DNA of 64,000 nucleotides from assembly GCF_037975245.1 (NCBI RefSeq), contig NC_092580.1, forward strand, positions 13,672,501-13,736,500, written 5' to 3'. The notes under the pieces were generated by a model that was given only the letters and a program-made list of their open reading frames with translations, had not been told where the DNA came from and searched no databases. A program made the position numbers and the translations under genes. This DNA is from Apostichopus japonicus. Taxonomy: Eukaryota; Echinodermata; Holothuroidea; Aspidochirotida; Stichopodidae. Below, piece by piece: positions 38,995 through 51,500 of the stretch (position 1 is the first letter of the stretch; the number at the start of each line of letters is the position of its first letter).

Positions 38995-41900
38995 ACTAGA
39001 ATTTTATAATAGACAGTTACATACAGTATTATGTAAATTGGAAATATTACAGTTGGCTGGGCTACTTTCAAGGATTGTTTTTCGAACGCTATCTGTGTCG
39101 CCTTGTCGTTTGATCGTTTTGTTGAATATCAAATTGTTGACACTACCCACTACATATCGAGGATAGTACTGATTGTCAACTCCTCTTTAGAAATTGTAGA
39201 AGGGGAGTGAGAAGGTGATAATGATTACCTTTACAAATACAGGTTGTTTTTTTTCTGTCAGAATCTGCAAGATGTTAGCGGAACTGGGTTTTTTTGTCCT
39301 ATAAACTTTTCTTGCATCCCTCAGAGCCTTCTTCCTGTTGCCATTTGGATTTAGGTGTAGATAGGATGCTACATGAAAAGCCAGATCATTGTCTTTTTTA
39401 AGATTCTTAGCTTTTGATAAAAGTTTAGAATTTCAATATTTGGCTACAGTTACAAAATTGAAACGGTATTTAGCAAGGACTGTGTGAATTTCCCTGGGTT
39501 AGATGGTGCTTGAGGTTCTTTCCCAACCGTGAACATGAGAAATGCATGTTTGGGTTTGGTTTGGCTCTAATCCTCCACATAGTGCTGTTTATTTCTGTTT
39601 TTTTGTTTTACTTTGAAGGATGCAGTGGAGAGGAAGTGTTGGGGGTATGAGGATAACTGTCAGTATGAAGACAGACACAACCAAGAATGGCCAATATGTA
39701 CAACGTTTGATAAAAGATGGTAAGTTGTATAGCCGAGGGTGGTGAAGCTACAGGGCTGGTAGTGTGATAAATCTAAATGGTGTCCCTTTCATAAATTGTT
39801 AATGGCAAGTACCTCTTTTCATTTTTGTATTGAAAGAGACTAAAAGTGCCCTTTTATTTTTTAAAAGAGGACCCTTTGTTGAGAAAATTAAGAAAGCTGT
39901 TATGAGAACATGCCCTTTTGTTGAAAACATAAAACAAACAAAAAGATGATTAAAATGTTCTGCTTTTTGTTGAAAAACAATCAAATGTTGGAATTTGTAG
40001 TACAGAATGAACAACAGGTCTTCCTTGTTGGTCCTGTTGAGGTGCTCTTGTGGTTGGCTTCCTTACATTAAATTCACATGAAGATGTGTCCCCCTCCCCC
40101 TCCCAACTAGGTGGACCTCCTGCTGCAAGTTTTTTTTAAATGGAAATCAACACCAAAACTTTTGATATTTCATCTTACAGGGTGTCATTTGATCTGAACC
40201 AAACTGTACTAACCAATCCTTAAGTTTCTTCAAGTTAAAATCTCATATCAAGATTCAAAAGTATCAGAGCTTAGATTTTTATTCTTCTCTGGTCCTGCTG
40301 GTTCTGTGTCTCAACTGGATGTCTGATATAAGTAGCTTACACAAAGAGGTGTTAAGAGGGTCAGCATAAAATTGGGGACATTTAACTTCACACACTTTCT
40401 TCATATCAAAGAGGTTAGCTTTCTGTAAGTTGGAGCCATGTTTTATTGTCATGACCCCTTCACCTATCCCCACATTCACCCCTCTCATTTTACTTTCATG
40501 ATCAATATTTCAGACTCAAAGCAAAGCATTATATGGAGGCTGTGTTTTTTGTAGATTTTTTTCTTTTTTTTTCAAAACTTGTGGTACAGAAAACATACTC
40601 AATTTTAAAGAAAATCTAGGTTTTCCAGAAAATTTGCTACTACTAGTTCATCGACCTCACACCAAGATCACTATATTTGGATATGCATTTATTTCATTCC
40701 TTTCTTACAAGTCTTCAAACAACATATTACACTCCAGGTTTTCTTCGTTGAGCAGTTGCTGCAAAAGCTTTAAGGTAACTTCAAAGGCTTATGCAACATA
40801 ATGTGAAACTCACTGCTCTTGTGGCCCTTCAGCCATTTCTCATTTTGCTGAACTGTTACGTAGTATTGTGCCTTTGATATGCCTTGTGAAATTATGTAGA
40901 CACACCTATTTTTGTTTTTATTTTTGCATTAAAATATATTCTTTTTGTTTTCTAGGGCCAATTCTTTGGAAGAGCAGAGAAGGAAATACTGGAATCGAAC
41001 AGATTTTGGATTTGTCAGAGAAGAGAAGAATTCCATGAAAGAGATTTGTAGCCAAAAGTTAGAGCAGGTAAAGATGACCTTTCTTCTGTCAAACATCATC
41101 AATAGTTGACAACAACTGACTGACATTTTCTTGTATTCCTCCATAGTATTTAAGGAATGGAAGAGAGCTAAGGTGGTGTGCCGCCCTCTGAAAAAAGTAA
41201 ACTTTCCGTTGCTTGCAAGTGAAGTTTTTTTCTTGTCGCTACAAAATGCAGACAGTAATGAAACGTGGTGCCTTGTTATCTGGAACTGAGATGTCCATCA
41301 CTGCTATGTACACTGTGTTGTGGGTATTGACAGTAGTTGCATGTATTGACTGTACAATAGTGTCTAATTACCGACGGTAGCAAGCTGTGTGTGTATGTTC
41401 TGGGATGGTGGTGTCTAACACTTCTGTTACACCTCATTCGAAACTAAGTCAGATAACTGGCATCAGACATTTCTTTGTGCGCAAGTCTTCACTTCCTTTA
41501 AGGGATGGCTAAGAAGAAAGTTAGGGATAAAGGGGGGGGGGAGTGGGTCAGGAGAATGTGAAGAGAGAAAGGATAGGAATGTGGGCAGGGGTAAGGGGAG
41601 GGGAGTGATGTTATATGAAGTATTATATATATATTTTTGATTAACATGGTTCAGTACCCATTTGATAACTGAGTCTTTTTTTTATACACAGCATATCACT
41701 GAATGAGACTGTTTTCCTAAATTCAAGAAACATCTTGCTTCACTGAAAATATCTCCTATTTTAACCAAGAAGAGTTTCAAATATCAGAAACTCTGTGAAG
41801 ACTTAAAACATAATTTTTGAAGTCAACTGACTTCAGAATAGATTGATAAACAAGACAATTTAATTTTTACCCATTTCTCTTCCTCTTATGCAGCATATAT

Positions 41901-44900
41901 CAAAGTTAACTTGTTCAGCTTTCATACGACACTGCCTTGCAGAGAATTTGATGCTGGATTTTACAGGATACAGATTTGAAAACCCTGTTGAAAAGTAAGT
42001 ACCTGTGCCTACCTCAATTCAATTCAACAACAATACCATGCAATAGACATCCTTTGAAAAAGGTTGCAACGTCAAACACTTGTGATATAAACAATGCAAA
42101 TAACAAAACCAAATGTCGTTTTTCTCTGTTTAACTTCTTCAACACTCTTTTGCATGATAATGTCATTATCGATATTCTATTATTCTGTGGGAAATACCAG
42201 ATCAGTTTGAAGTTTTGTATATAGTACTTTTTAGTTTACATTTAATTTGAGTGTTAATTGATGATTTAACATGAAGCAAACCAGTTCTCTATAAATTGTG
42301 GCTATCAGCATTTTTTCTTTCAACTTGAACATACCAAATGGAAGAGTCTTTGTATTTCTAGTCTCCTAACAAGTTACTTTATGATTCTTTGTGAGTTTTA
42401 AAATATCCTGGTGCAACTTATTAATGTAGTTTACTATAATGGGCAGCTATGGGAGTAGTACGTGTGCCCACATTTAATAGGATATCTAGACACCGAGGAA
42501 CACTCTACTCCTTCAGATAAAAGACATCAAGTGGATGTCCTCGGAGCAGGACAATTTTGTGAGGAAATCGTGTCAGGTTATAAAGCATTGAGGGTGTATA
42601 AGAAAAAGAAGGTAAGAATGTGATTTTTTTAGGGAATTTTCATGATGTTGACAGGACTAGCAGTTTCTTAATATTGTCTTGTCTTAATATTGTTTTAATT
42701 ATTGTTTTAATTATTGTCTTAATATTGTCTTAATATTGTCTTGTTTTAATAAACAGGTTCAGTGTTGCAGCCTTTGAGACACCTGGTATCATGAAAGCAA
42801 ACTGTGTTGTCAACAAAAATTATCTTTTAACTCAGAATGAGCACTTCTCCACTTTACAATCATGGTAAGAGGATTTTTGCAGCAATTGTTAATTCTATTG
42901 TTGCTTTAATAAATACTTTGCTCTTAGGATAGGTTCATAAAGGTTTCTTGATTCCTTGCCAAAATGGCAAAAAAAAACCCCAAAAAACATGTGATGGTCA
43001 TGGCATGTTTGTGTCTGTTTACACACTTGCTTGTAATTATGACAACTCAAAAGGTACAGTTAGAAGTTAGAACTTGGTATGAAGTAAAACCGTATTGTTT
43101 CTGTTTGTGGAGGGCAAAGATCATTTGAGGTCAGCAGAGGTCAAATTTGTAAATAGAGTAAAAATCCAAATGCAAAACTTGATTAAACTTCACACTGTTT
43201 TATAAATCTGCTGTAGTTAATATAAGAGGCCTTCTGGGTTTTTTTGAGCTGATCATAGGAAAGGTGTCTGCAGAATTTATATATTTCAACTTCAAACCCC
43301 CACCTTGGATCAACAAAAGTTTCACTAAGTCACACGTTTTTATTAAGTCAATATTGCAGTAGAAGCTACTGTGTCTGTAGCTTATAAATAATTTCCTTCC
43401 GTTACTTATCAATTTTTGTCTGAAATGATGATATTTAACCCTTTTCTAATTATACAGGTATGGTGAACTCAGAGAAGTTTCACATGAGGATTTTCAGTTC
43501 GATGACTGCGATTTGGTTTTGGAGAAACCGACCTATTTCATGAAACTGGATGCAGGTATTTTTAAATCTTGCATTGGTAATATACCTTGGCCTTTTCATC
43601 TGTTGTGGTTTATTTGTTATCAGATTATATTATATGTAAATGAAGATTGTACTACACAACAAATTATAAAGCTTTGATGAGGTTTAACCCATCAAATCTC
43701 ATTTTCTTTGCCACCTTGTATGAAGGGTGACTGTAATAATACTAGATGTTTAATATATCAATTGTTGTTTGTTACTGCTGGGCTATACATAGAAGATACA
43801 TATTCAGGGATGTGCCCACGCTGGGCGGCATTTGGCGGCCCCGCCCAGCACTAAAAATTACCGCCCAGCACTGTCTTAATAATCGTGAATCCCGCCCAGC
43901 ATTAGTTTCATTCTAAATTCCCGACATTCCTAACAATATATTCAACATAAATTGGGCCTAGCCTATGCCAAAATCATACAGACTAATAATGCATCAGTAA
44001 CGCATGTGAGAAACATTACTTACGGCTCTCAATTGGTCCGTTGTAAATTCTCAGTGAAACAAACTAAAAACTTGTACCAGGTACGTAATATATTTCACTA
44101 AAAAAAATTTCATAAAAAATGAAAATTGTTAGCAAAACTAGTACTTGTGTATGTGCTTATAAAGCTACACAAGTGACAGCATTTGGCATCTGAGCACCTT
44201 CAAAAATCGATCAGTATACCCGGCACTCAGGAAATCCTGGGCACAACTCTGCATATTATGTCAGCATTGAACCTAAGATATGTTGGTTGTCACTGTTTAA
44301 ATATCATAGTAGTACCATCACGGATGGAAGAAACTCATTTGGTTTTTGTCTTTTGCTCTTCTCAGGGATTAACATGTATCATCATTTTTGTGACTTTGTC
44401 AATCTGTACTTATCTCAGCATATTAATGGAACGTTTTCAAGAGACATCAATATTGTCTGGTGGGATATGGTAGGTTTCACAGTAACTTCCTTATTTATAT
44501 CAACAGTACTGAAAAAAATATATATATTTGATGGTTTATATTTGATGGTTTACATTTGATCATTTTGTGTAATACTACATAGTGTTTGATATTAAAAATT
44601 ACCAGAAAGTTGGAGGTTAAAAAACGAAATTTCTGCTTGACAGAAATACACTATTTGTGGTTTATAAGGTCAGTTGATGACCTAACTGAATCAGAGACTT
44701 GCTATAGTTTTAATGCAAAAAGTGGAATGTGTCATGCTTTGTGTCTGCAAAAGTTACTGGCAATTTAAGTAGATGTGGAAATATTTATTACATGGAAGAA
44801 TAGCAAGTATATGGAAGAAATTGAAATCTAGGCCTTAAGCACAACAAAATGGAACTATCACCCTTATGTCAGATCTCATAGATATTAAAATGAGAAGTTT

Positions 44901-47900
44901 CTCTGTAACTTATGATTGTGTCTGTTGATATCAAATTGTTGACACTACCCACTACATTTCGAGGATAATACTGATAGTCCACTCCTTATTAGAAATCGTA
45001 CAAGGAGAGTGAGAAGGTGATAATGATTACCTCTACAAATACAGGTATTTTTTTTTTCTGTAAGAATCTGCAAGATGTTAGCGGAACAGGTTTTTTTTTC
45101 TTTAAAGTTTTCTTGCATCCCTCAGAGCCTACTTCCTGTTGCCATTTGGATTTAGGTGTAGATAGGATGCTACACGAAAAGCCAGATCATTGTCTTTATA
45201 AAGTTTCTTAGCTTTTGATGAAAGTTTAGAATTTCAATATTTGGCTACAGTTACAAAATTGAAAAGGTCTTGCCCCTGCAGTATTGTCTGCAAGGAAATG
45301 CCGTTGGAAGGAAATTTTATACTAATTGTGATGATCCATGAACTTTATGTGGTAGCTTTAATGTGATCATGTGTTTCACTCGATATTGCAATGCAGGAAT
45401 AAGGAAATATCAATGGACATTTTCACTCAATATGTCTATAACTATTAAAAGTTTAAAAAAAATGTATGCATTTTTTAATAATTTGACACTTATTGCTCTC
45501 CTAATAGTAAACACTGAATGATTTTAATATTTAAATTTTTTTTTTTTTTAAATTTGATGTACTGCTCTTAATACATAGGCCTACTAAATCATTGTTTCTC
45601 TGTTGGCGTGTCAGAATGGGTTTGACAAACACTTGGAATAATGCAATGAGAAGAGGTTTCAGGGATGAAGGTCTGCGAGTCAATGTATCATGGACGTATT
45701 AATTCCATTTGTTTTATTATGTTTTGGTCTTGATTGAATTTGAAACTCTAAATTACATCTTAAGCTACAATAGCTTGTTCACTTCTAATCGTTTTTCCAA
45801 ATGGATGCCTTTTTTCACATCTGCAGGGCAATCATGGATATGGAGATCTGTTTGAACAAACCTGGGAGGCTTTTACACAGAATCCAATTATCAAATTAAA
45901 CAACTGGGAAGGAAAGAAGGTAATGATTTCACACCTGAAAATTCTCGAAGGGAACAGTTTAACAAACTCAAGCCACTCTAATTTCTCAACACCTCCCACC
46001 CTCTTCCACCTCCTCCTTCCTTCCCAAAGAAGGGAATAAAAGGAAACCCCAAAACATCAGATTTCCCCCAATTCTTTCTGATTTGAGTATCTGGTGAAGT
46101 ATATAATATTAGCGTTGCATCTTCAACTCCTTTTTTTGCGGAACAGATGAGTGTATCGTACTCTCGCAGACATGTGAGAGTTGTTTACAAGTGTATTTCT
46201 TAATATTTTCAAAATTGGCCTCCATTTTCTTCTTGTTTTTACATCACAGGTTTGTGTTAAATCAGCTGTTTTTAGCTTGCTCCCTCGGATGAGGTTTGGC
46301 TTCTTCTACAATATGCCCCTGGTTCCACACTGCTCTGGTAGTGAAGTAATCAGAGCCTTCTCACAACATGTCCTCCATAGGCTCGGTGTAAAACAAAATA
46401 AACCACAGGTAAATTTCAGTAAACCCTGAATCGATATATCTGTATATAGTAATGACCATAGTGCATCCTAAGTTGAAAGCAGAAAACTGGAATTCAATTT
46501 GAAGAAAATCATTAAAGCAAAGTTTGACAATGTGCATCTACAAATGACGTCACAAAGAAAATCTACGGTACGATTGGAGAATTAAACAAAAGTATGATCT
46601 TTTTTTTTCTTAAGGTGATAATGTATCAATAAATTCATGTGATTTATAGTTACAATTTTTTTAATAAAATTTTTTAACATTCTGTGTTTTCCTTTTTGAA
46701 ACAGAGAGGAAAAGTTCGGATCACATTTTTGGAGAGGCAAAGTAGACACAGGAATATTGTTAACCAGGATGAGGTAAGTGACATCAACTTCCAACATTCC
46801 ATTGGTTAAGCTATTTTGTTTACCACCTTTTTCAAACGAATAAAAGAAGTCAACCATGTTCATAACCACTTGTTTGTGTTTGTATCCCGAAGTGCCTTCT
46901 AAGAGACATTGTGTCTGTCTCACGAAGTGCCTTCTAAGAGACATTGTGTCTGTCTCATGAAGTGCCTTCTAAGAGGCATTGTGTCTGCATCACAAAGTGC
47001 CTTCTAAGAGACATTGTGTCTGTATCACAAAGTGCCTTCAAAGAGGCATTGTGTCTGCATCACGAAGTGCCTTCTAAGAGGCATGGTGTCTGTCTCACGA
47101 AGTGCCTTCTAAGAGACGTTGTGTCTGCATCACGAAGTGCCTTCTTAGAGACATTGTGTCTGCATCACGAAGTGCCTTAGAAGACACATTGTGTCTGTAT
47201 CACAAAGTGCCTTCTAAGAGGCATTGTGTCTGCATCACGAAGTGCCTTCTAAGGCATGGTGTCTGTATCACAAAGTGCCTTCTAAAAGACACTGTCTATA
47301 TCACGAAGTGCCTTCTAAGAGGCATTGTGTCTATATCACAAAGTGCCTTCTAAGAGGCATTGTGACTGCATCACAAAGTGCCTTCTATGAAGCATTGTGT
47401 CTGTACCACGAAGTGCCTTCTAAGAGGCATTGGAACAGATTTGCATCTTGATTATTTCTGAATTTAGGTGATTATGTTTTGAAGCACTTTCCACCTGATT
47501 TTAGCTATTCTGGAATATTTCATGGTTACCATTTTATTCAATTTGAAAGAAGTACTCCCAACTCTATAAACATCTCTAGCTAAGATAAATCTGACAGTTT
47601 CAGTAGATGAGATGTGTTGTGGTACATTAACATTAGTAATGAGAGTCACATTGTTGATTTTGTTGGTCAGGTTGGCTAGTCAGCCCTATCTTCTCTGGTT
47701 TTCCTTCTTCATTTCTATTGGTCCAGTTTAACTCAGCTTATTTAATGGATTCAAGATTCTCTTTTTGATTGAGGACACTTGCAATTCACTTGGTATGAAT
47801 TTTTCGTTGTTACTTGATAAGAAGTTGCACGACATTTCTTCTTTATTGCCGAATGGTTTGTTTATATATGATCAAGTCTTTCTTGAATAGAAGGAAAATC

Positions 47901-48443
47901 CTAATTGTAGAAGCTTAACTTGAACTTTAATTGTAACACAGTATGGTTTATATTCCTTTACCATATAAACTATGACAATGTGCGAATAATGTAAGTTTTA
48001 AGGTGAGAGCTCTTCAAGCCATGGTTTGATATTTCTTTTCTTTCCTCTTCTTGCTGTTTTGAAGTTAATGCAAAGTTGCATGTTATGGAGCCCAATATAG
48101 CAAGGACTAAGGGAAGGTGAATTTGGCAAATAAATATGACTTCTGCGAAGTGTGACATCATTATGCAAAACATTGATCCAAACATCAGTTTTGTGAACTT
48201 CCTTGGTTACTTTCAATATCGTTTCCTTTAACATTCCACAGCTGATAAGAGCCCTTGAAGATGCTTATAAAAATATAGAAGTTAAGAAAGTTGTCTACAA
48301 TTGGTGAGTCCCTCAATTTAATCAAGTGTGCTTATTTGGTGATATATTATCATTAACCTAATTCCGTAACAACATATATTAAAATAGTACTTAACTTTTT
48401 TGTAACATACATGAAATTTAGAAGTAAATAATATATATCATAA

Positions 48444-48529
<86 letters not shown>

Positions 48530-51500
48530 GTATTCAAGCTTGATGGAATCTACCATTCCTGTAAGTTTTCAGTTTAAACTTATTTTATATTGATAGTACA
48601 TAGAAGAGATTGTACTTGAATTGAAAAAGAAACAAGATAATAATGGTGTCATTGCTATTTCATCATATCATTTAGACCCTCCTGAATATTTGTCTTTCTG
48701 TTACATTTTCTTATCAGGAGAACTATTTCCTTTAAAGAACAATTAGAAGTGAGTATTTAACTTTATCAAATCAGTTTCCACATCCGTAGTGGATTCTGTC
48801 ACATCAGAAAAGATCAAACAAAATTGGAGCATTTCATTTTGTGTTTGTGTATCTGTGCATGTATTATCACCATAACATATTGGCAACGACCTCACATTCC
48901 TTGAAGGTATTAATTTTGTTTTATCAATACATAAGTTTAAAATGTCAAGTACTATTTTCATGTATTGCTGTATGCATGACCTTTTTATGCCATTTGTCTT
49001 TTATTATACTTCCACCAATTCAGAGCTCCACTCATCTCATTTTATTAGAATTCCACAAGTCTTTGTAACCCACAGGGATTTGCTAGTTCTTGCAAGTTAC
49101 CTGCCCCATAACCCTTTACAAGTGTCCAGTTTATTACTCTAACTATAATTGAGATCTTCCATCTAACGTGTGTAGCCTCTAAATCATCTTCAGGAATAAT
49201 TTATCCGCTATTGCATAGCAAAATACTATACAGAATGGTCAAACTGCTGTACAAGTGCAAAGAATGTACAACACTATTTTTTAAACATAAGAACCATAGT
49301 GGGCGTTGTGGTCAAGTGGTTATAATTGCGTTGTGTCCTTGGACAAGGCACTTAATATCCATTGCCTCTCTCCACCCAGGTGTATAAATGTGGACTTGCG
49401 AGGTAACTTAAATAGTGCACCGGTTTGTGGCTGCACCCTATGGGAAGTCCCACGGGGGGCACGTGGTTGTGGTGCACTGTGGTGCCCCAGGAGAGATTGA
49501 TTGAATTGTGCACACTTTGGTGTGTAGGTGTGACAAGTTACCAATGACCAAGGCTAAGTTGTCAAAAGCGCTACGATCTCGATGTAGCAGTGCTAGATCC
49601 AAGTGTCTATTATGTATGTTTGTATAGTATTTTATAAGAGAAAAAAATCAGAGACTTCAGAACTGCTACAGAAGATGTTTACGGCTAAATTATTCTCTGA
49701 TCTGTAATCTGCATTGTGTATTCCATAAAATACATGACAAACAGGATACCCATCTTCATGATATAAGTTTCGTTTCAGACTGTTTCATTTTAACCACAGA
49801 TCCTAGTTAAATCCAGAAATGAATTTATGTACATTGCATTTGCTCATATTTTTCAACTTTATTTTTTTGTAAATATGTTACATACTGGCATTGAGGAAAC
49901 CCCAGATCACTACTCTCAAAAGTTTTTCTGTGTCTACTTTGCAAAGTTTGAATCTTAAGTCTTACTGGAAATAAAACAAAATCTTCTTTCTTTATCTCTT
50001 TTCACAGATAACCCATAACACAGACATATTTATTGGAATGCATGGAGCTGGACTTACCCATGGGTTCTTCCTGCCCGATTGGGGTGTATTGTTTGAATTG
50101 TAAGTTGGATTCAGAGAACGATATCTTGTTTTATACATCTTAAGAGTACCATGCACTGTGCCCACAGTAGATCTCTTTGATATATGTGTTATGGTACTAT
50201 ATACCTGCTGCTGTTGTGCATTTGTTCAACATTTTCATGCAAGTTTACCAAAAACCTTCAAAGTATATAGTTTATATCAAAACCAAAAATTGATAATAAA
50301 TCACCTAGTGAAGTATCAATTACCATGTAATTTATGGTTTTGTTACATTCTGACAAAATCATTAGTCATGTTTGAAAAGTAAATTGTGTGTATTTTTGTT
50401 GTTGATAATTTTTAGAAATCTTGTCTCATTATTAGGCAATCGTAATCAAATTTCTGAACAATATTAGTGATCTATTCAGAAATTTAACCAGAATATCAAA
50501 AAACTCATCAAAAGTGCCTTATGCTTATATTTTTCGGTACTTTTCTGCATTTCTTATCACGTCAGATACAATTGCGGTGACGTCCACTGTTATCACGATA
50601 TTGCTAGATTGAGAGGAGTGAAATACATCACTTGGGAGAAAACAGAGTTATTAGCTTCTCACAATGAGGTAAGTGAATAAATGTTAGGAGCCACATGACA
50701 CTGCTGGACTTCATACCAGTGAAAACAACTTGTGTACAAGTCAGAGGCATTGAGACCCAGGTCAGGCCCCCCCCCAGGGGACAATTATATCACAGAAACC
50801 CCTTTTGTACTCTTCTTTTTCCCTTATTGAAGTGTACTGTGAATATGATTAAAGCCTATTATTATTGCCATATTTTCCAGGGCCCTCTAATTGAGTGAAA
50901 ACAACTTGTGTACAAATCAGAGGCATTGAACCCAGGTCAGGCCCCCCCCCAGGGGACAATTATATCACAGAAACCCCTTTTTGTACTCTTCTTTTTCCCT
51001 TATTAAAGCGTGATTAAAGGCATTGAAGACTCGCCCCAAACCGCGTGCGGCCATCTGAAAAAGTTAACTTTCTGTTGCTTGCAAGTGACGTTTTGTTTGT
51101 GTCGCTACAAAATGCAAACAGTAATGAAACGTGGTATCTTTAGCTTGATACCTTGTTACCTTTAGCTGGACCTGAGATGTCCATCGCTGTATTGTTTGTA
51201 CACTGTGCTGTAGGTATTGACCGCAGCTGTATGTACTGACTGTACACTATAGTGTCTAATTACCGAAGGTAGCAAGCTGTGTGTGTATTTCTAGGATCGA
51301 TGGTGGTGTCTAACACTTCTGTTACACCTCATTCGAAACTAGGTCAGATTACTGGCATTAGACGTTTCTTTTTGCGCGAGTCCTCACACTCTTTAAAGCC
51401 TATTATTATTGCCATATTTTCCAGGGCCCTCTAATTGACCTGGACTCCTGTTCTGCGGTGCCCACCTTTCCTACCTCTTGTCATATACCGGTAGCCTATG

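Larger units (their letters stand above)
36380..39618 (+). other. EOGT intron 36.4-39.6 kb
   Basis: AT-rich, with no supported coding sequence. It holds a two-copy degenerate repeat at about 37145-37620, a (TA)n tract at 38961-38992 and a copy of repeat R2 near its end. Confidence 0.6.

Noticed and set aside
42480-42615. Possible extra EOGT exon ending AAGAAG before GTAAGA
   Set aside because: No similarity to EOGT, and the neighbouring exons already join in phase without it.
46944-47451. Three overlapping ORFs with repeated [11 protein letters not shown]-like units
   Set aside because: The frames cycle through a 35-bp minisatellite inside an EOGT intron; not coding.
48353-48556. ORF of alternating Tyr-Ile
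   Set aside because: (TA)n microsatellite.
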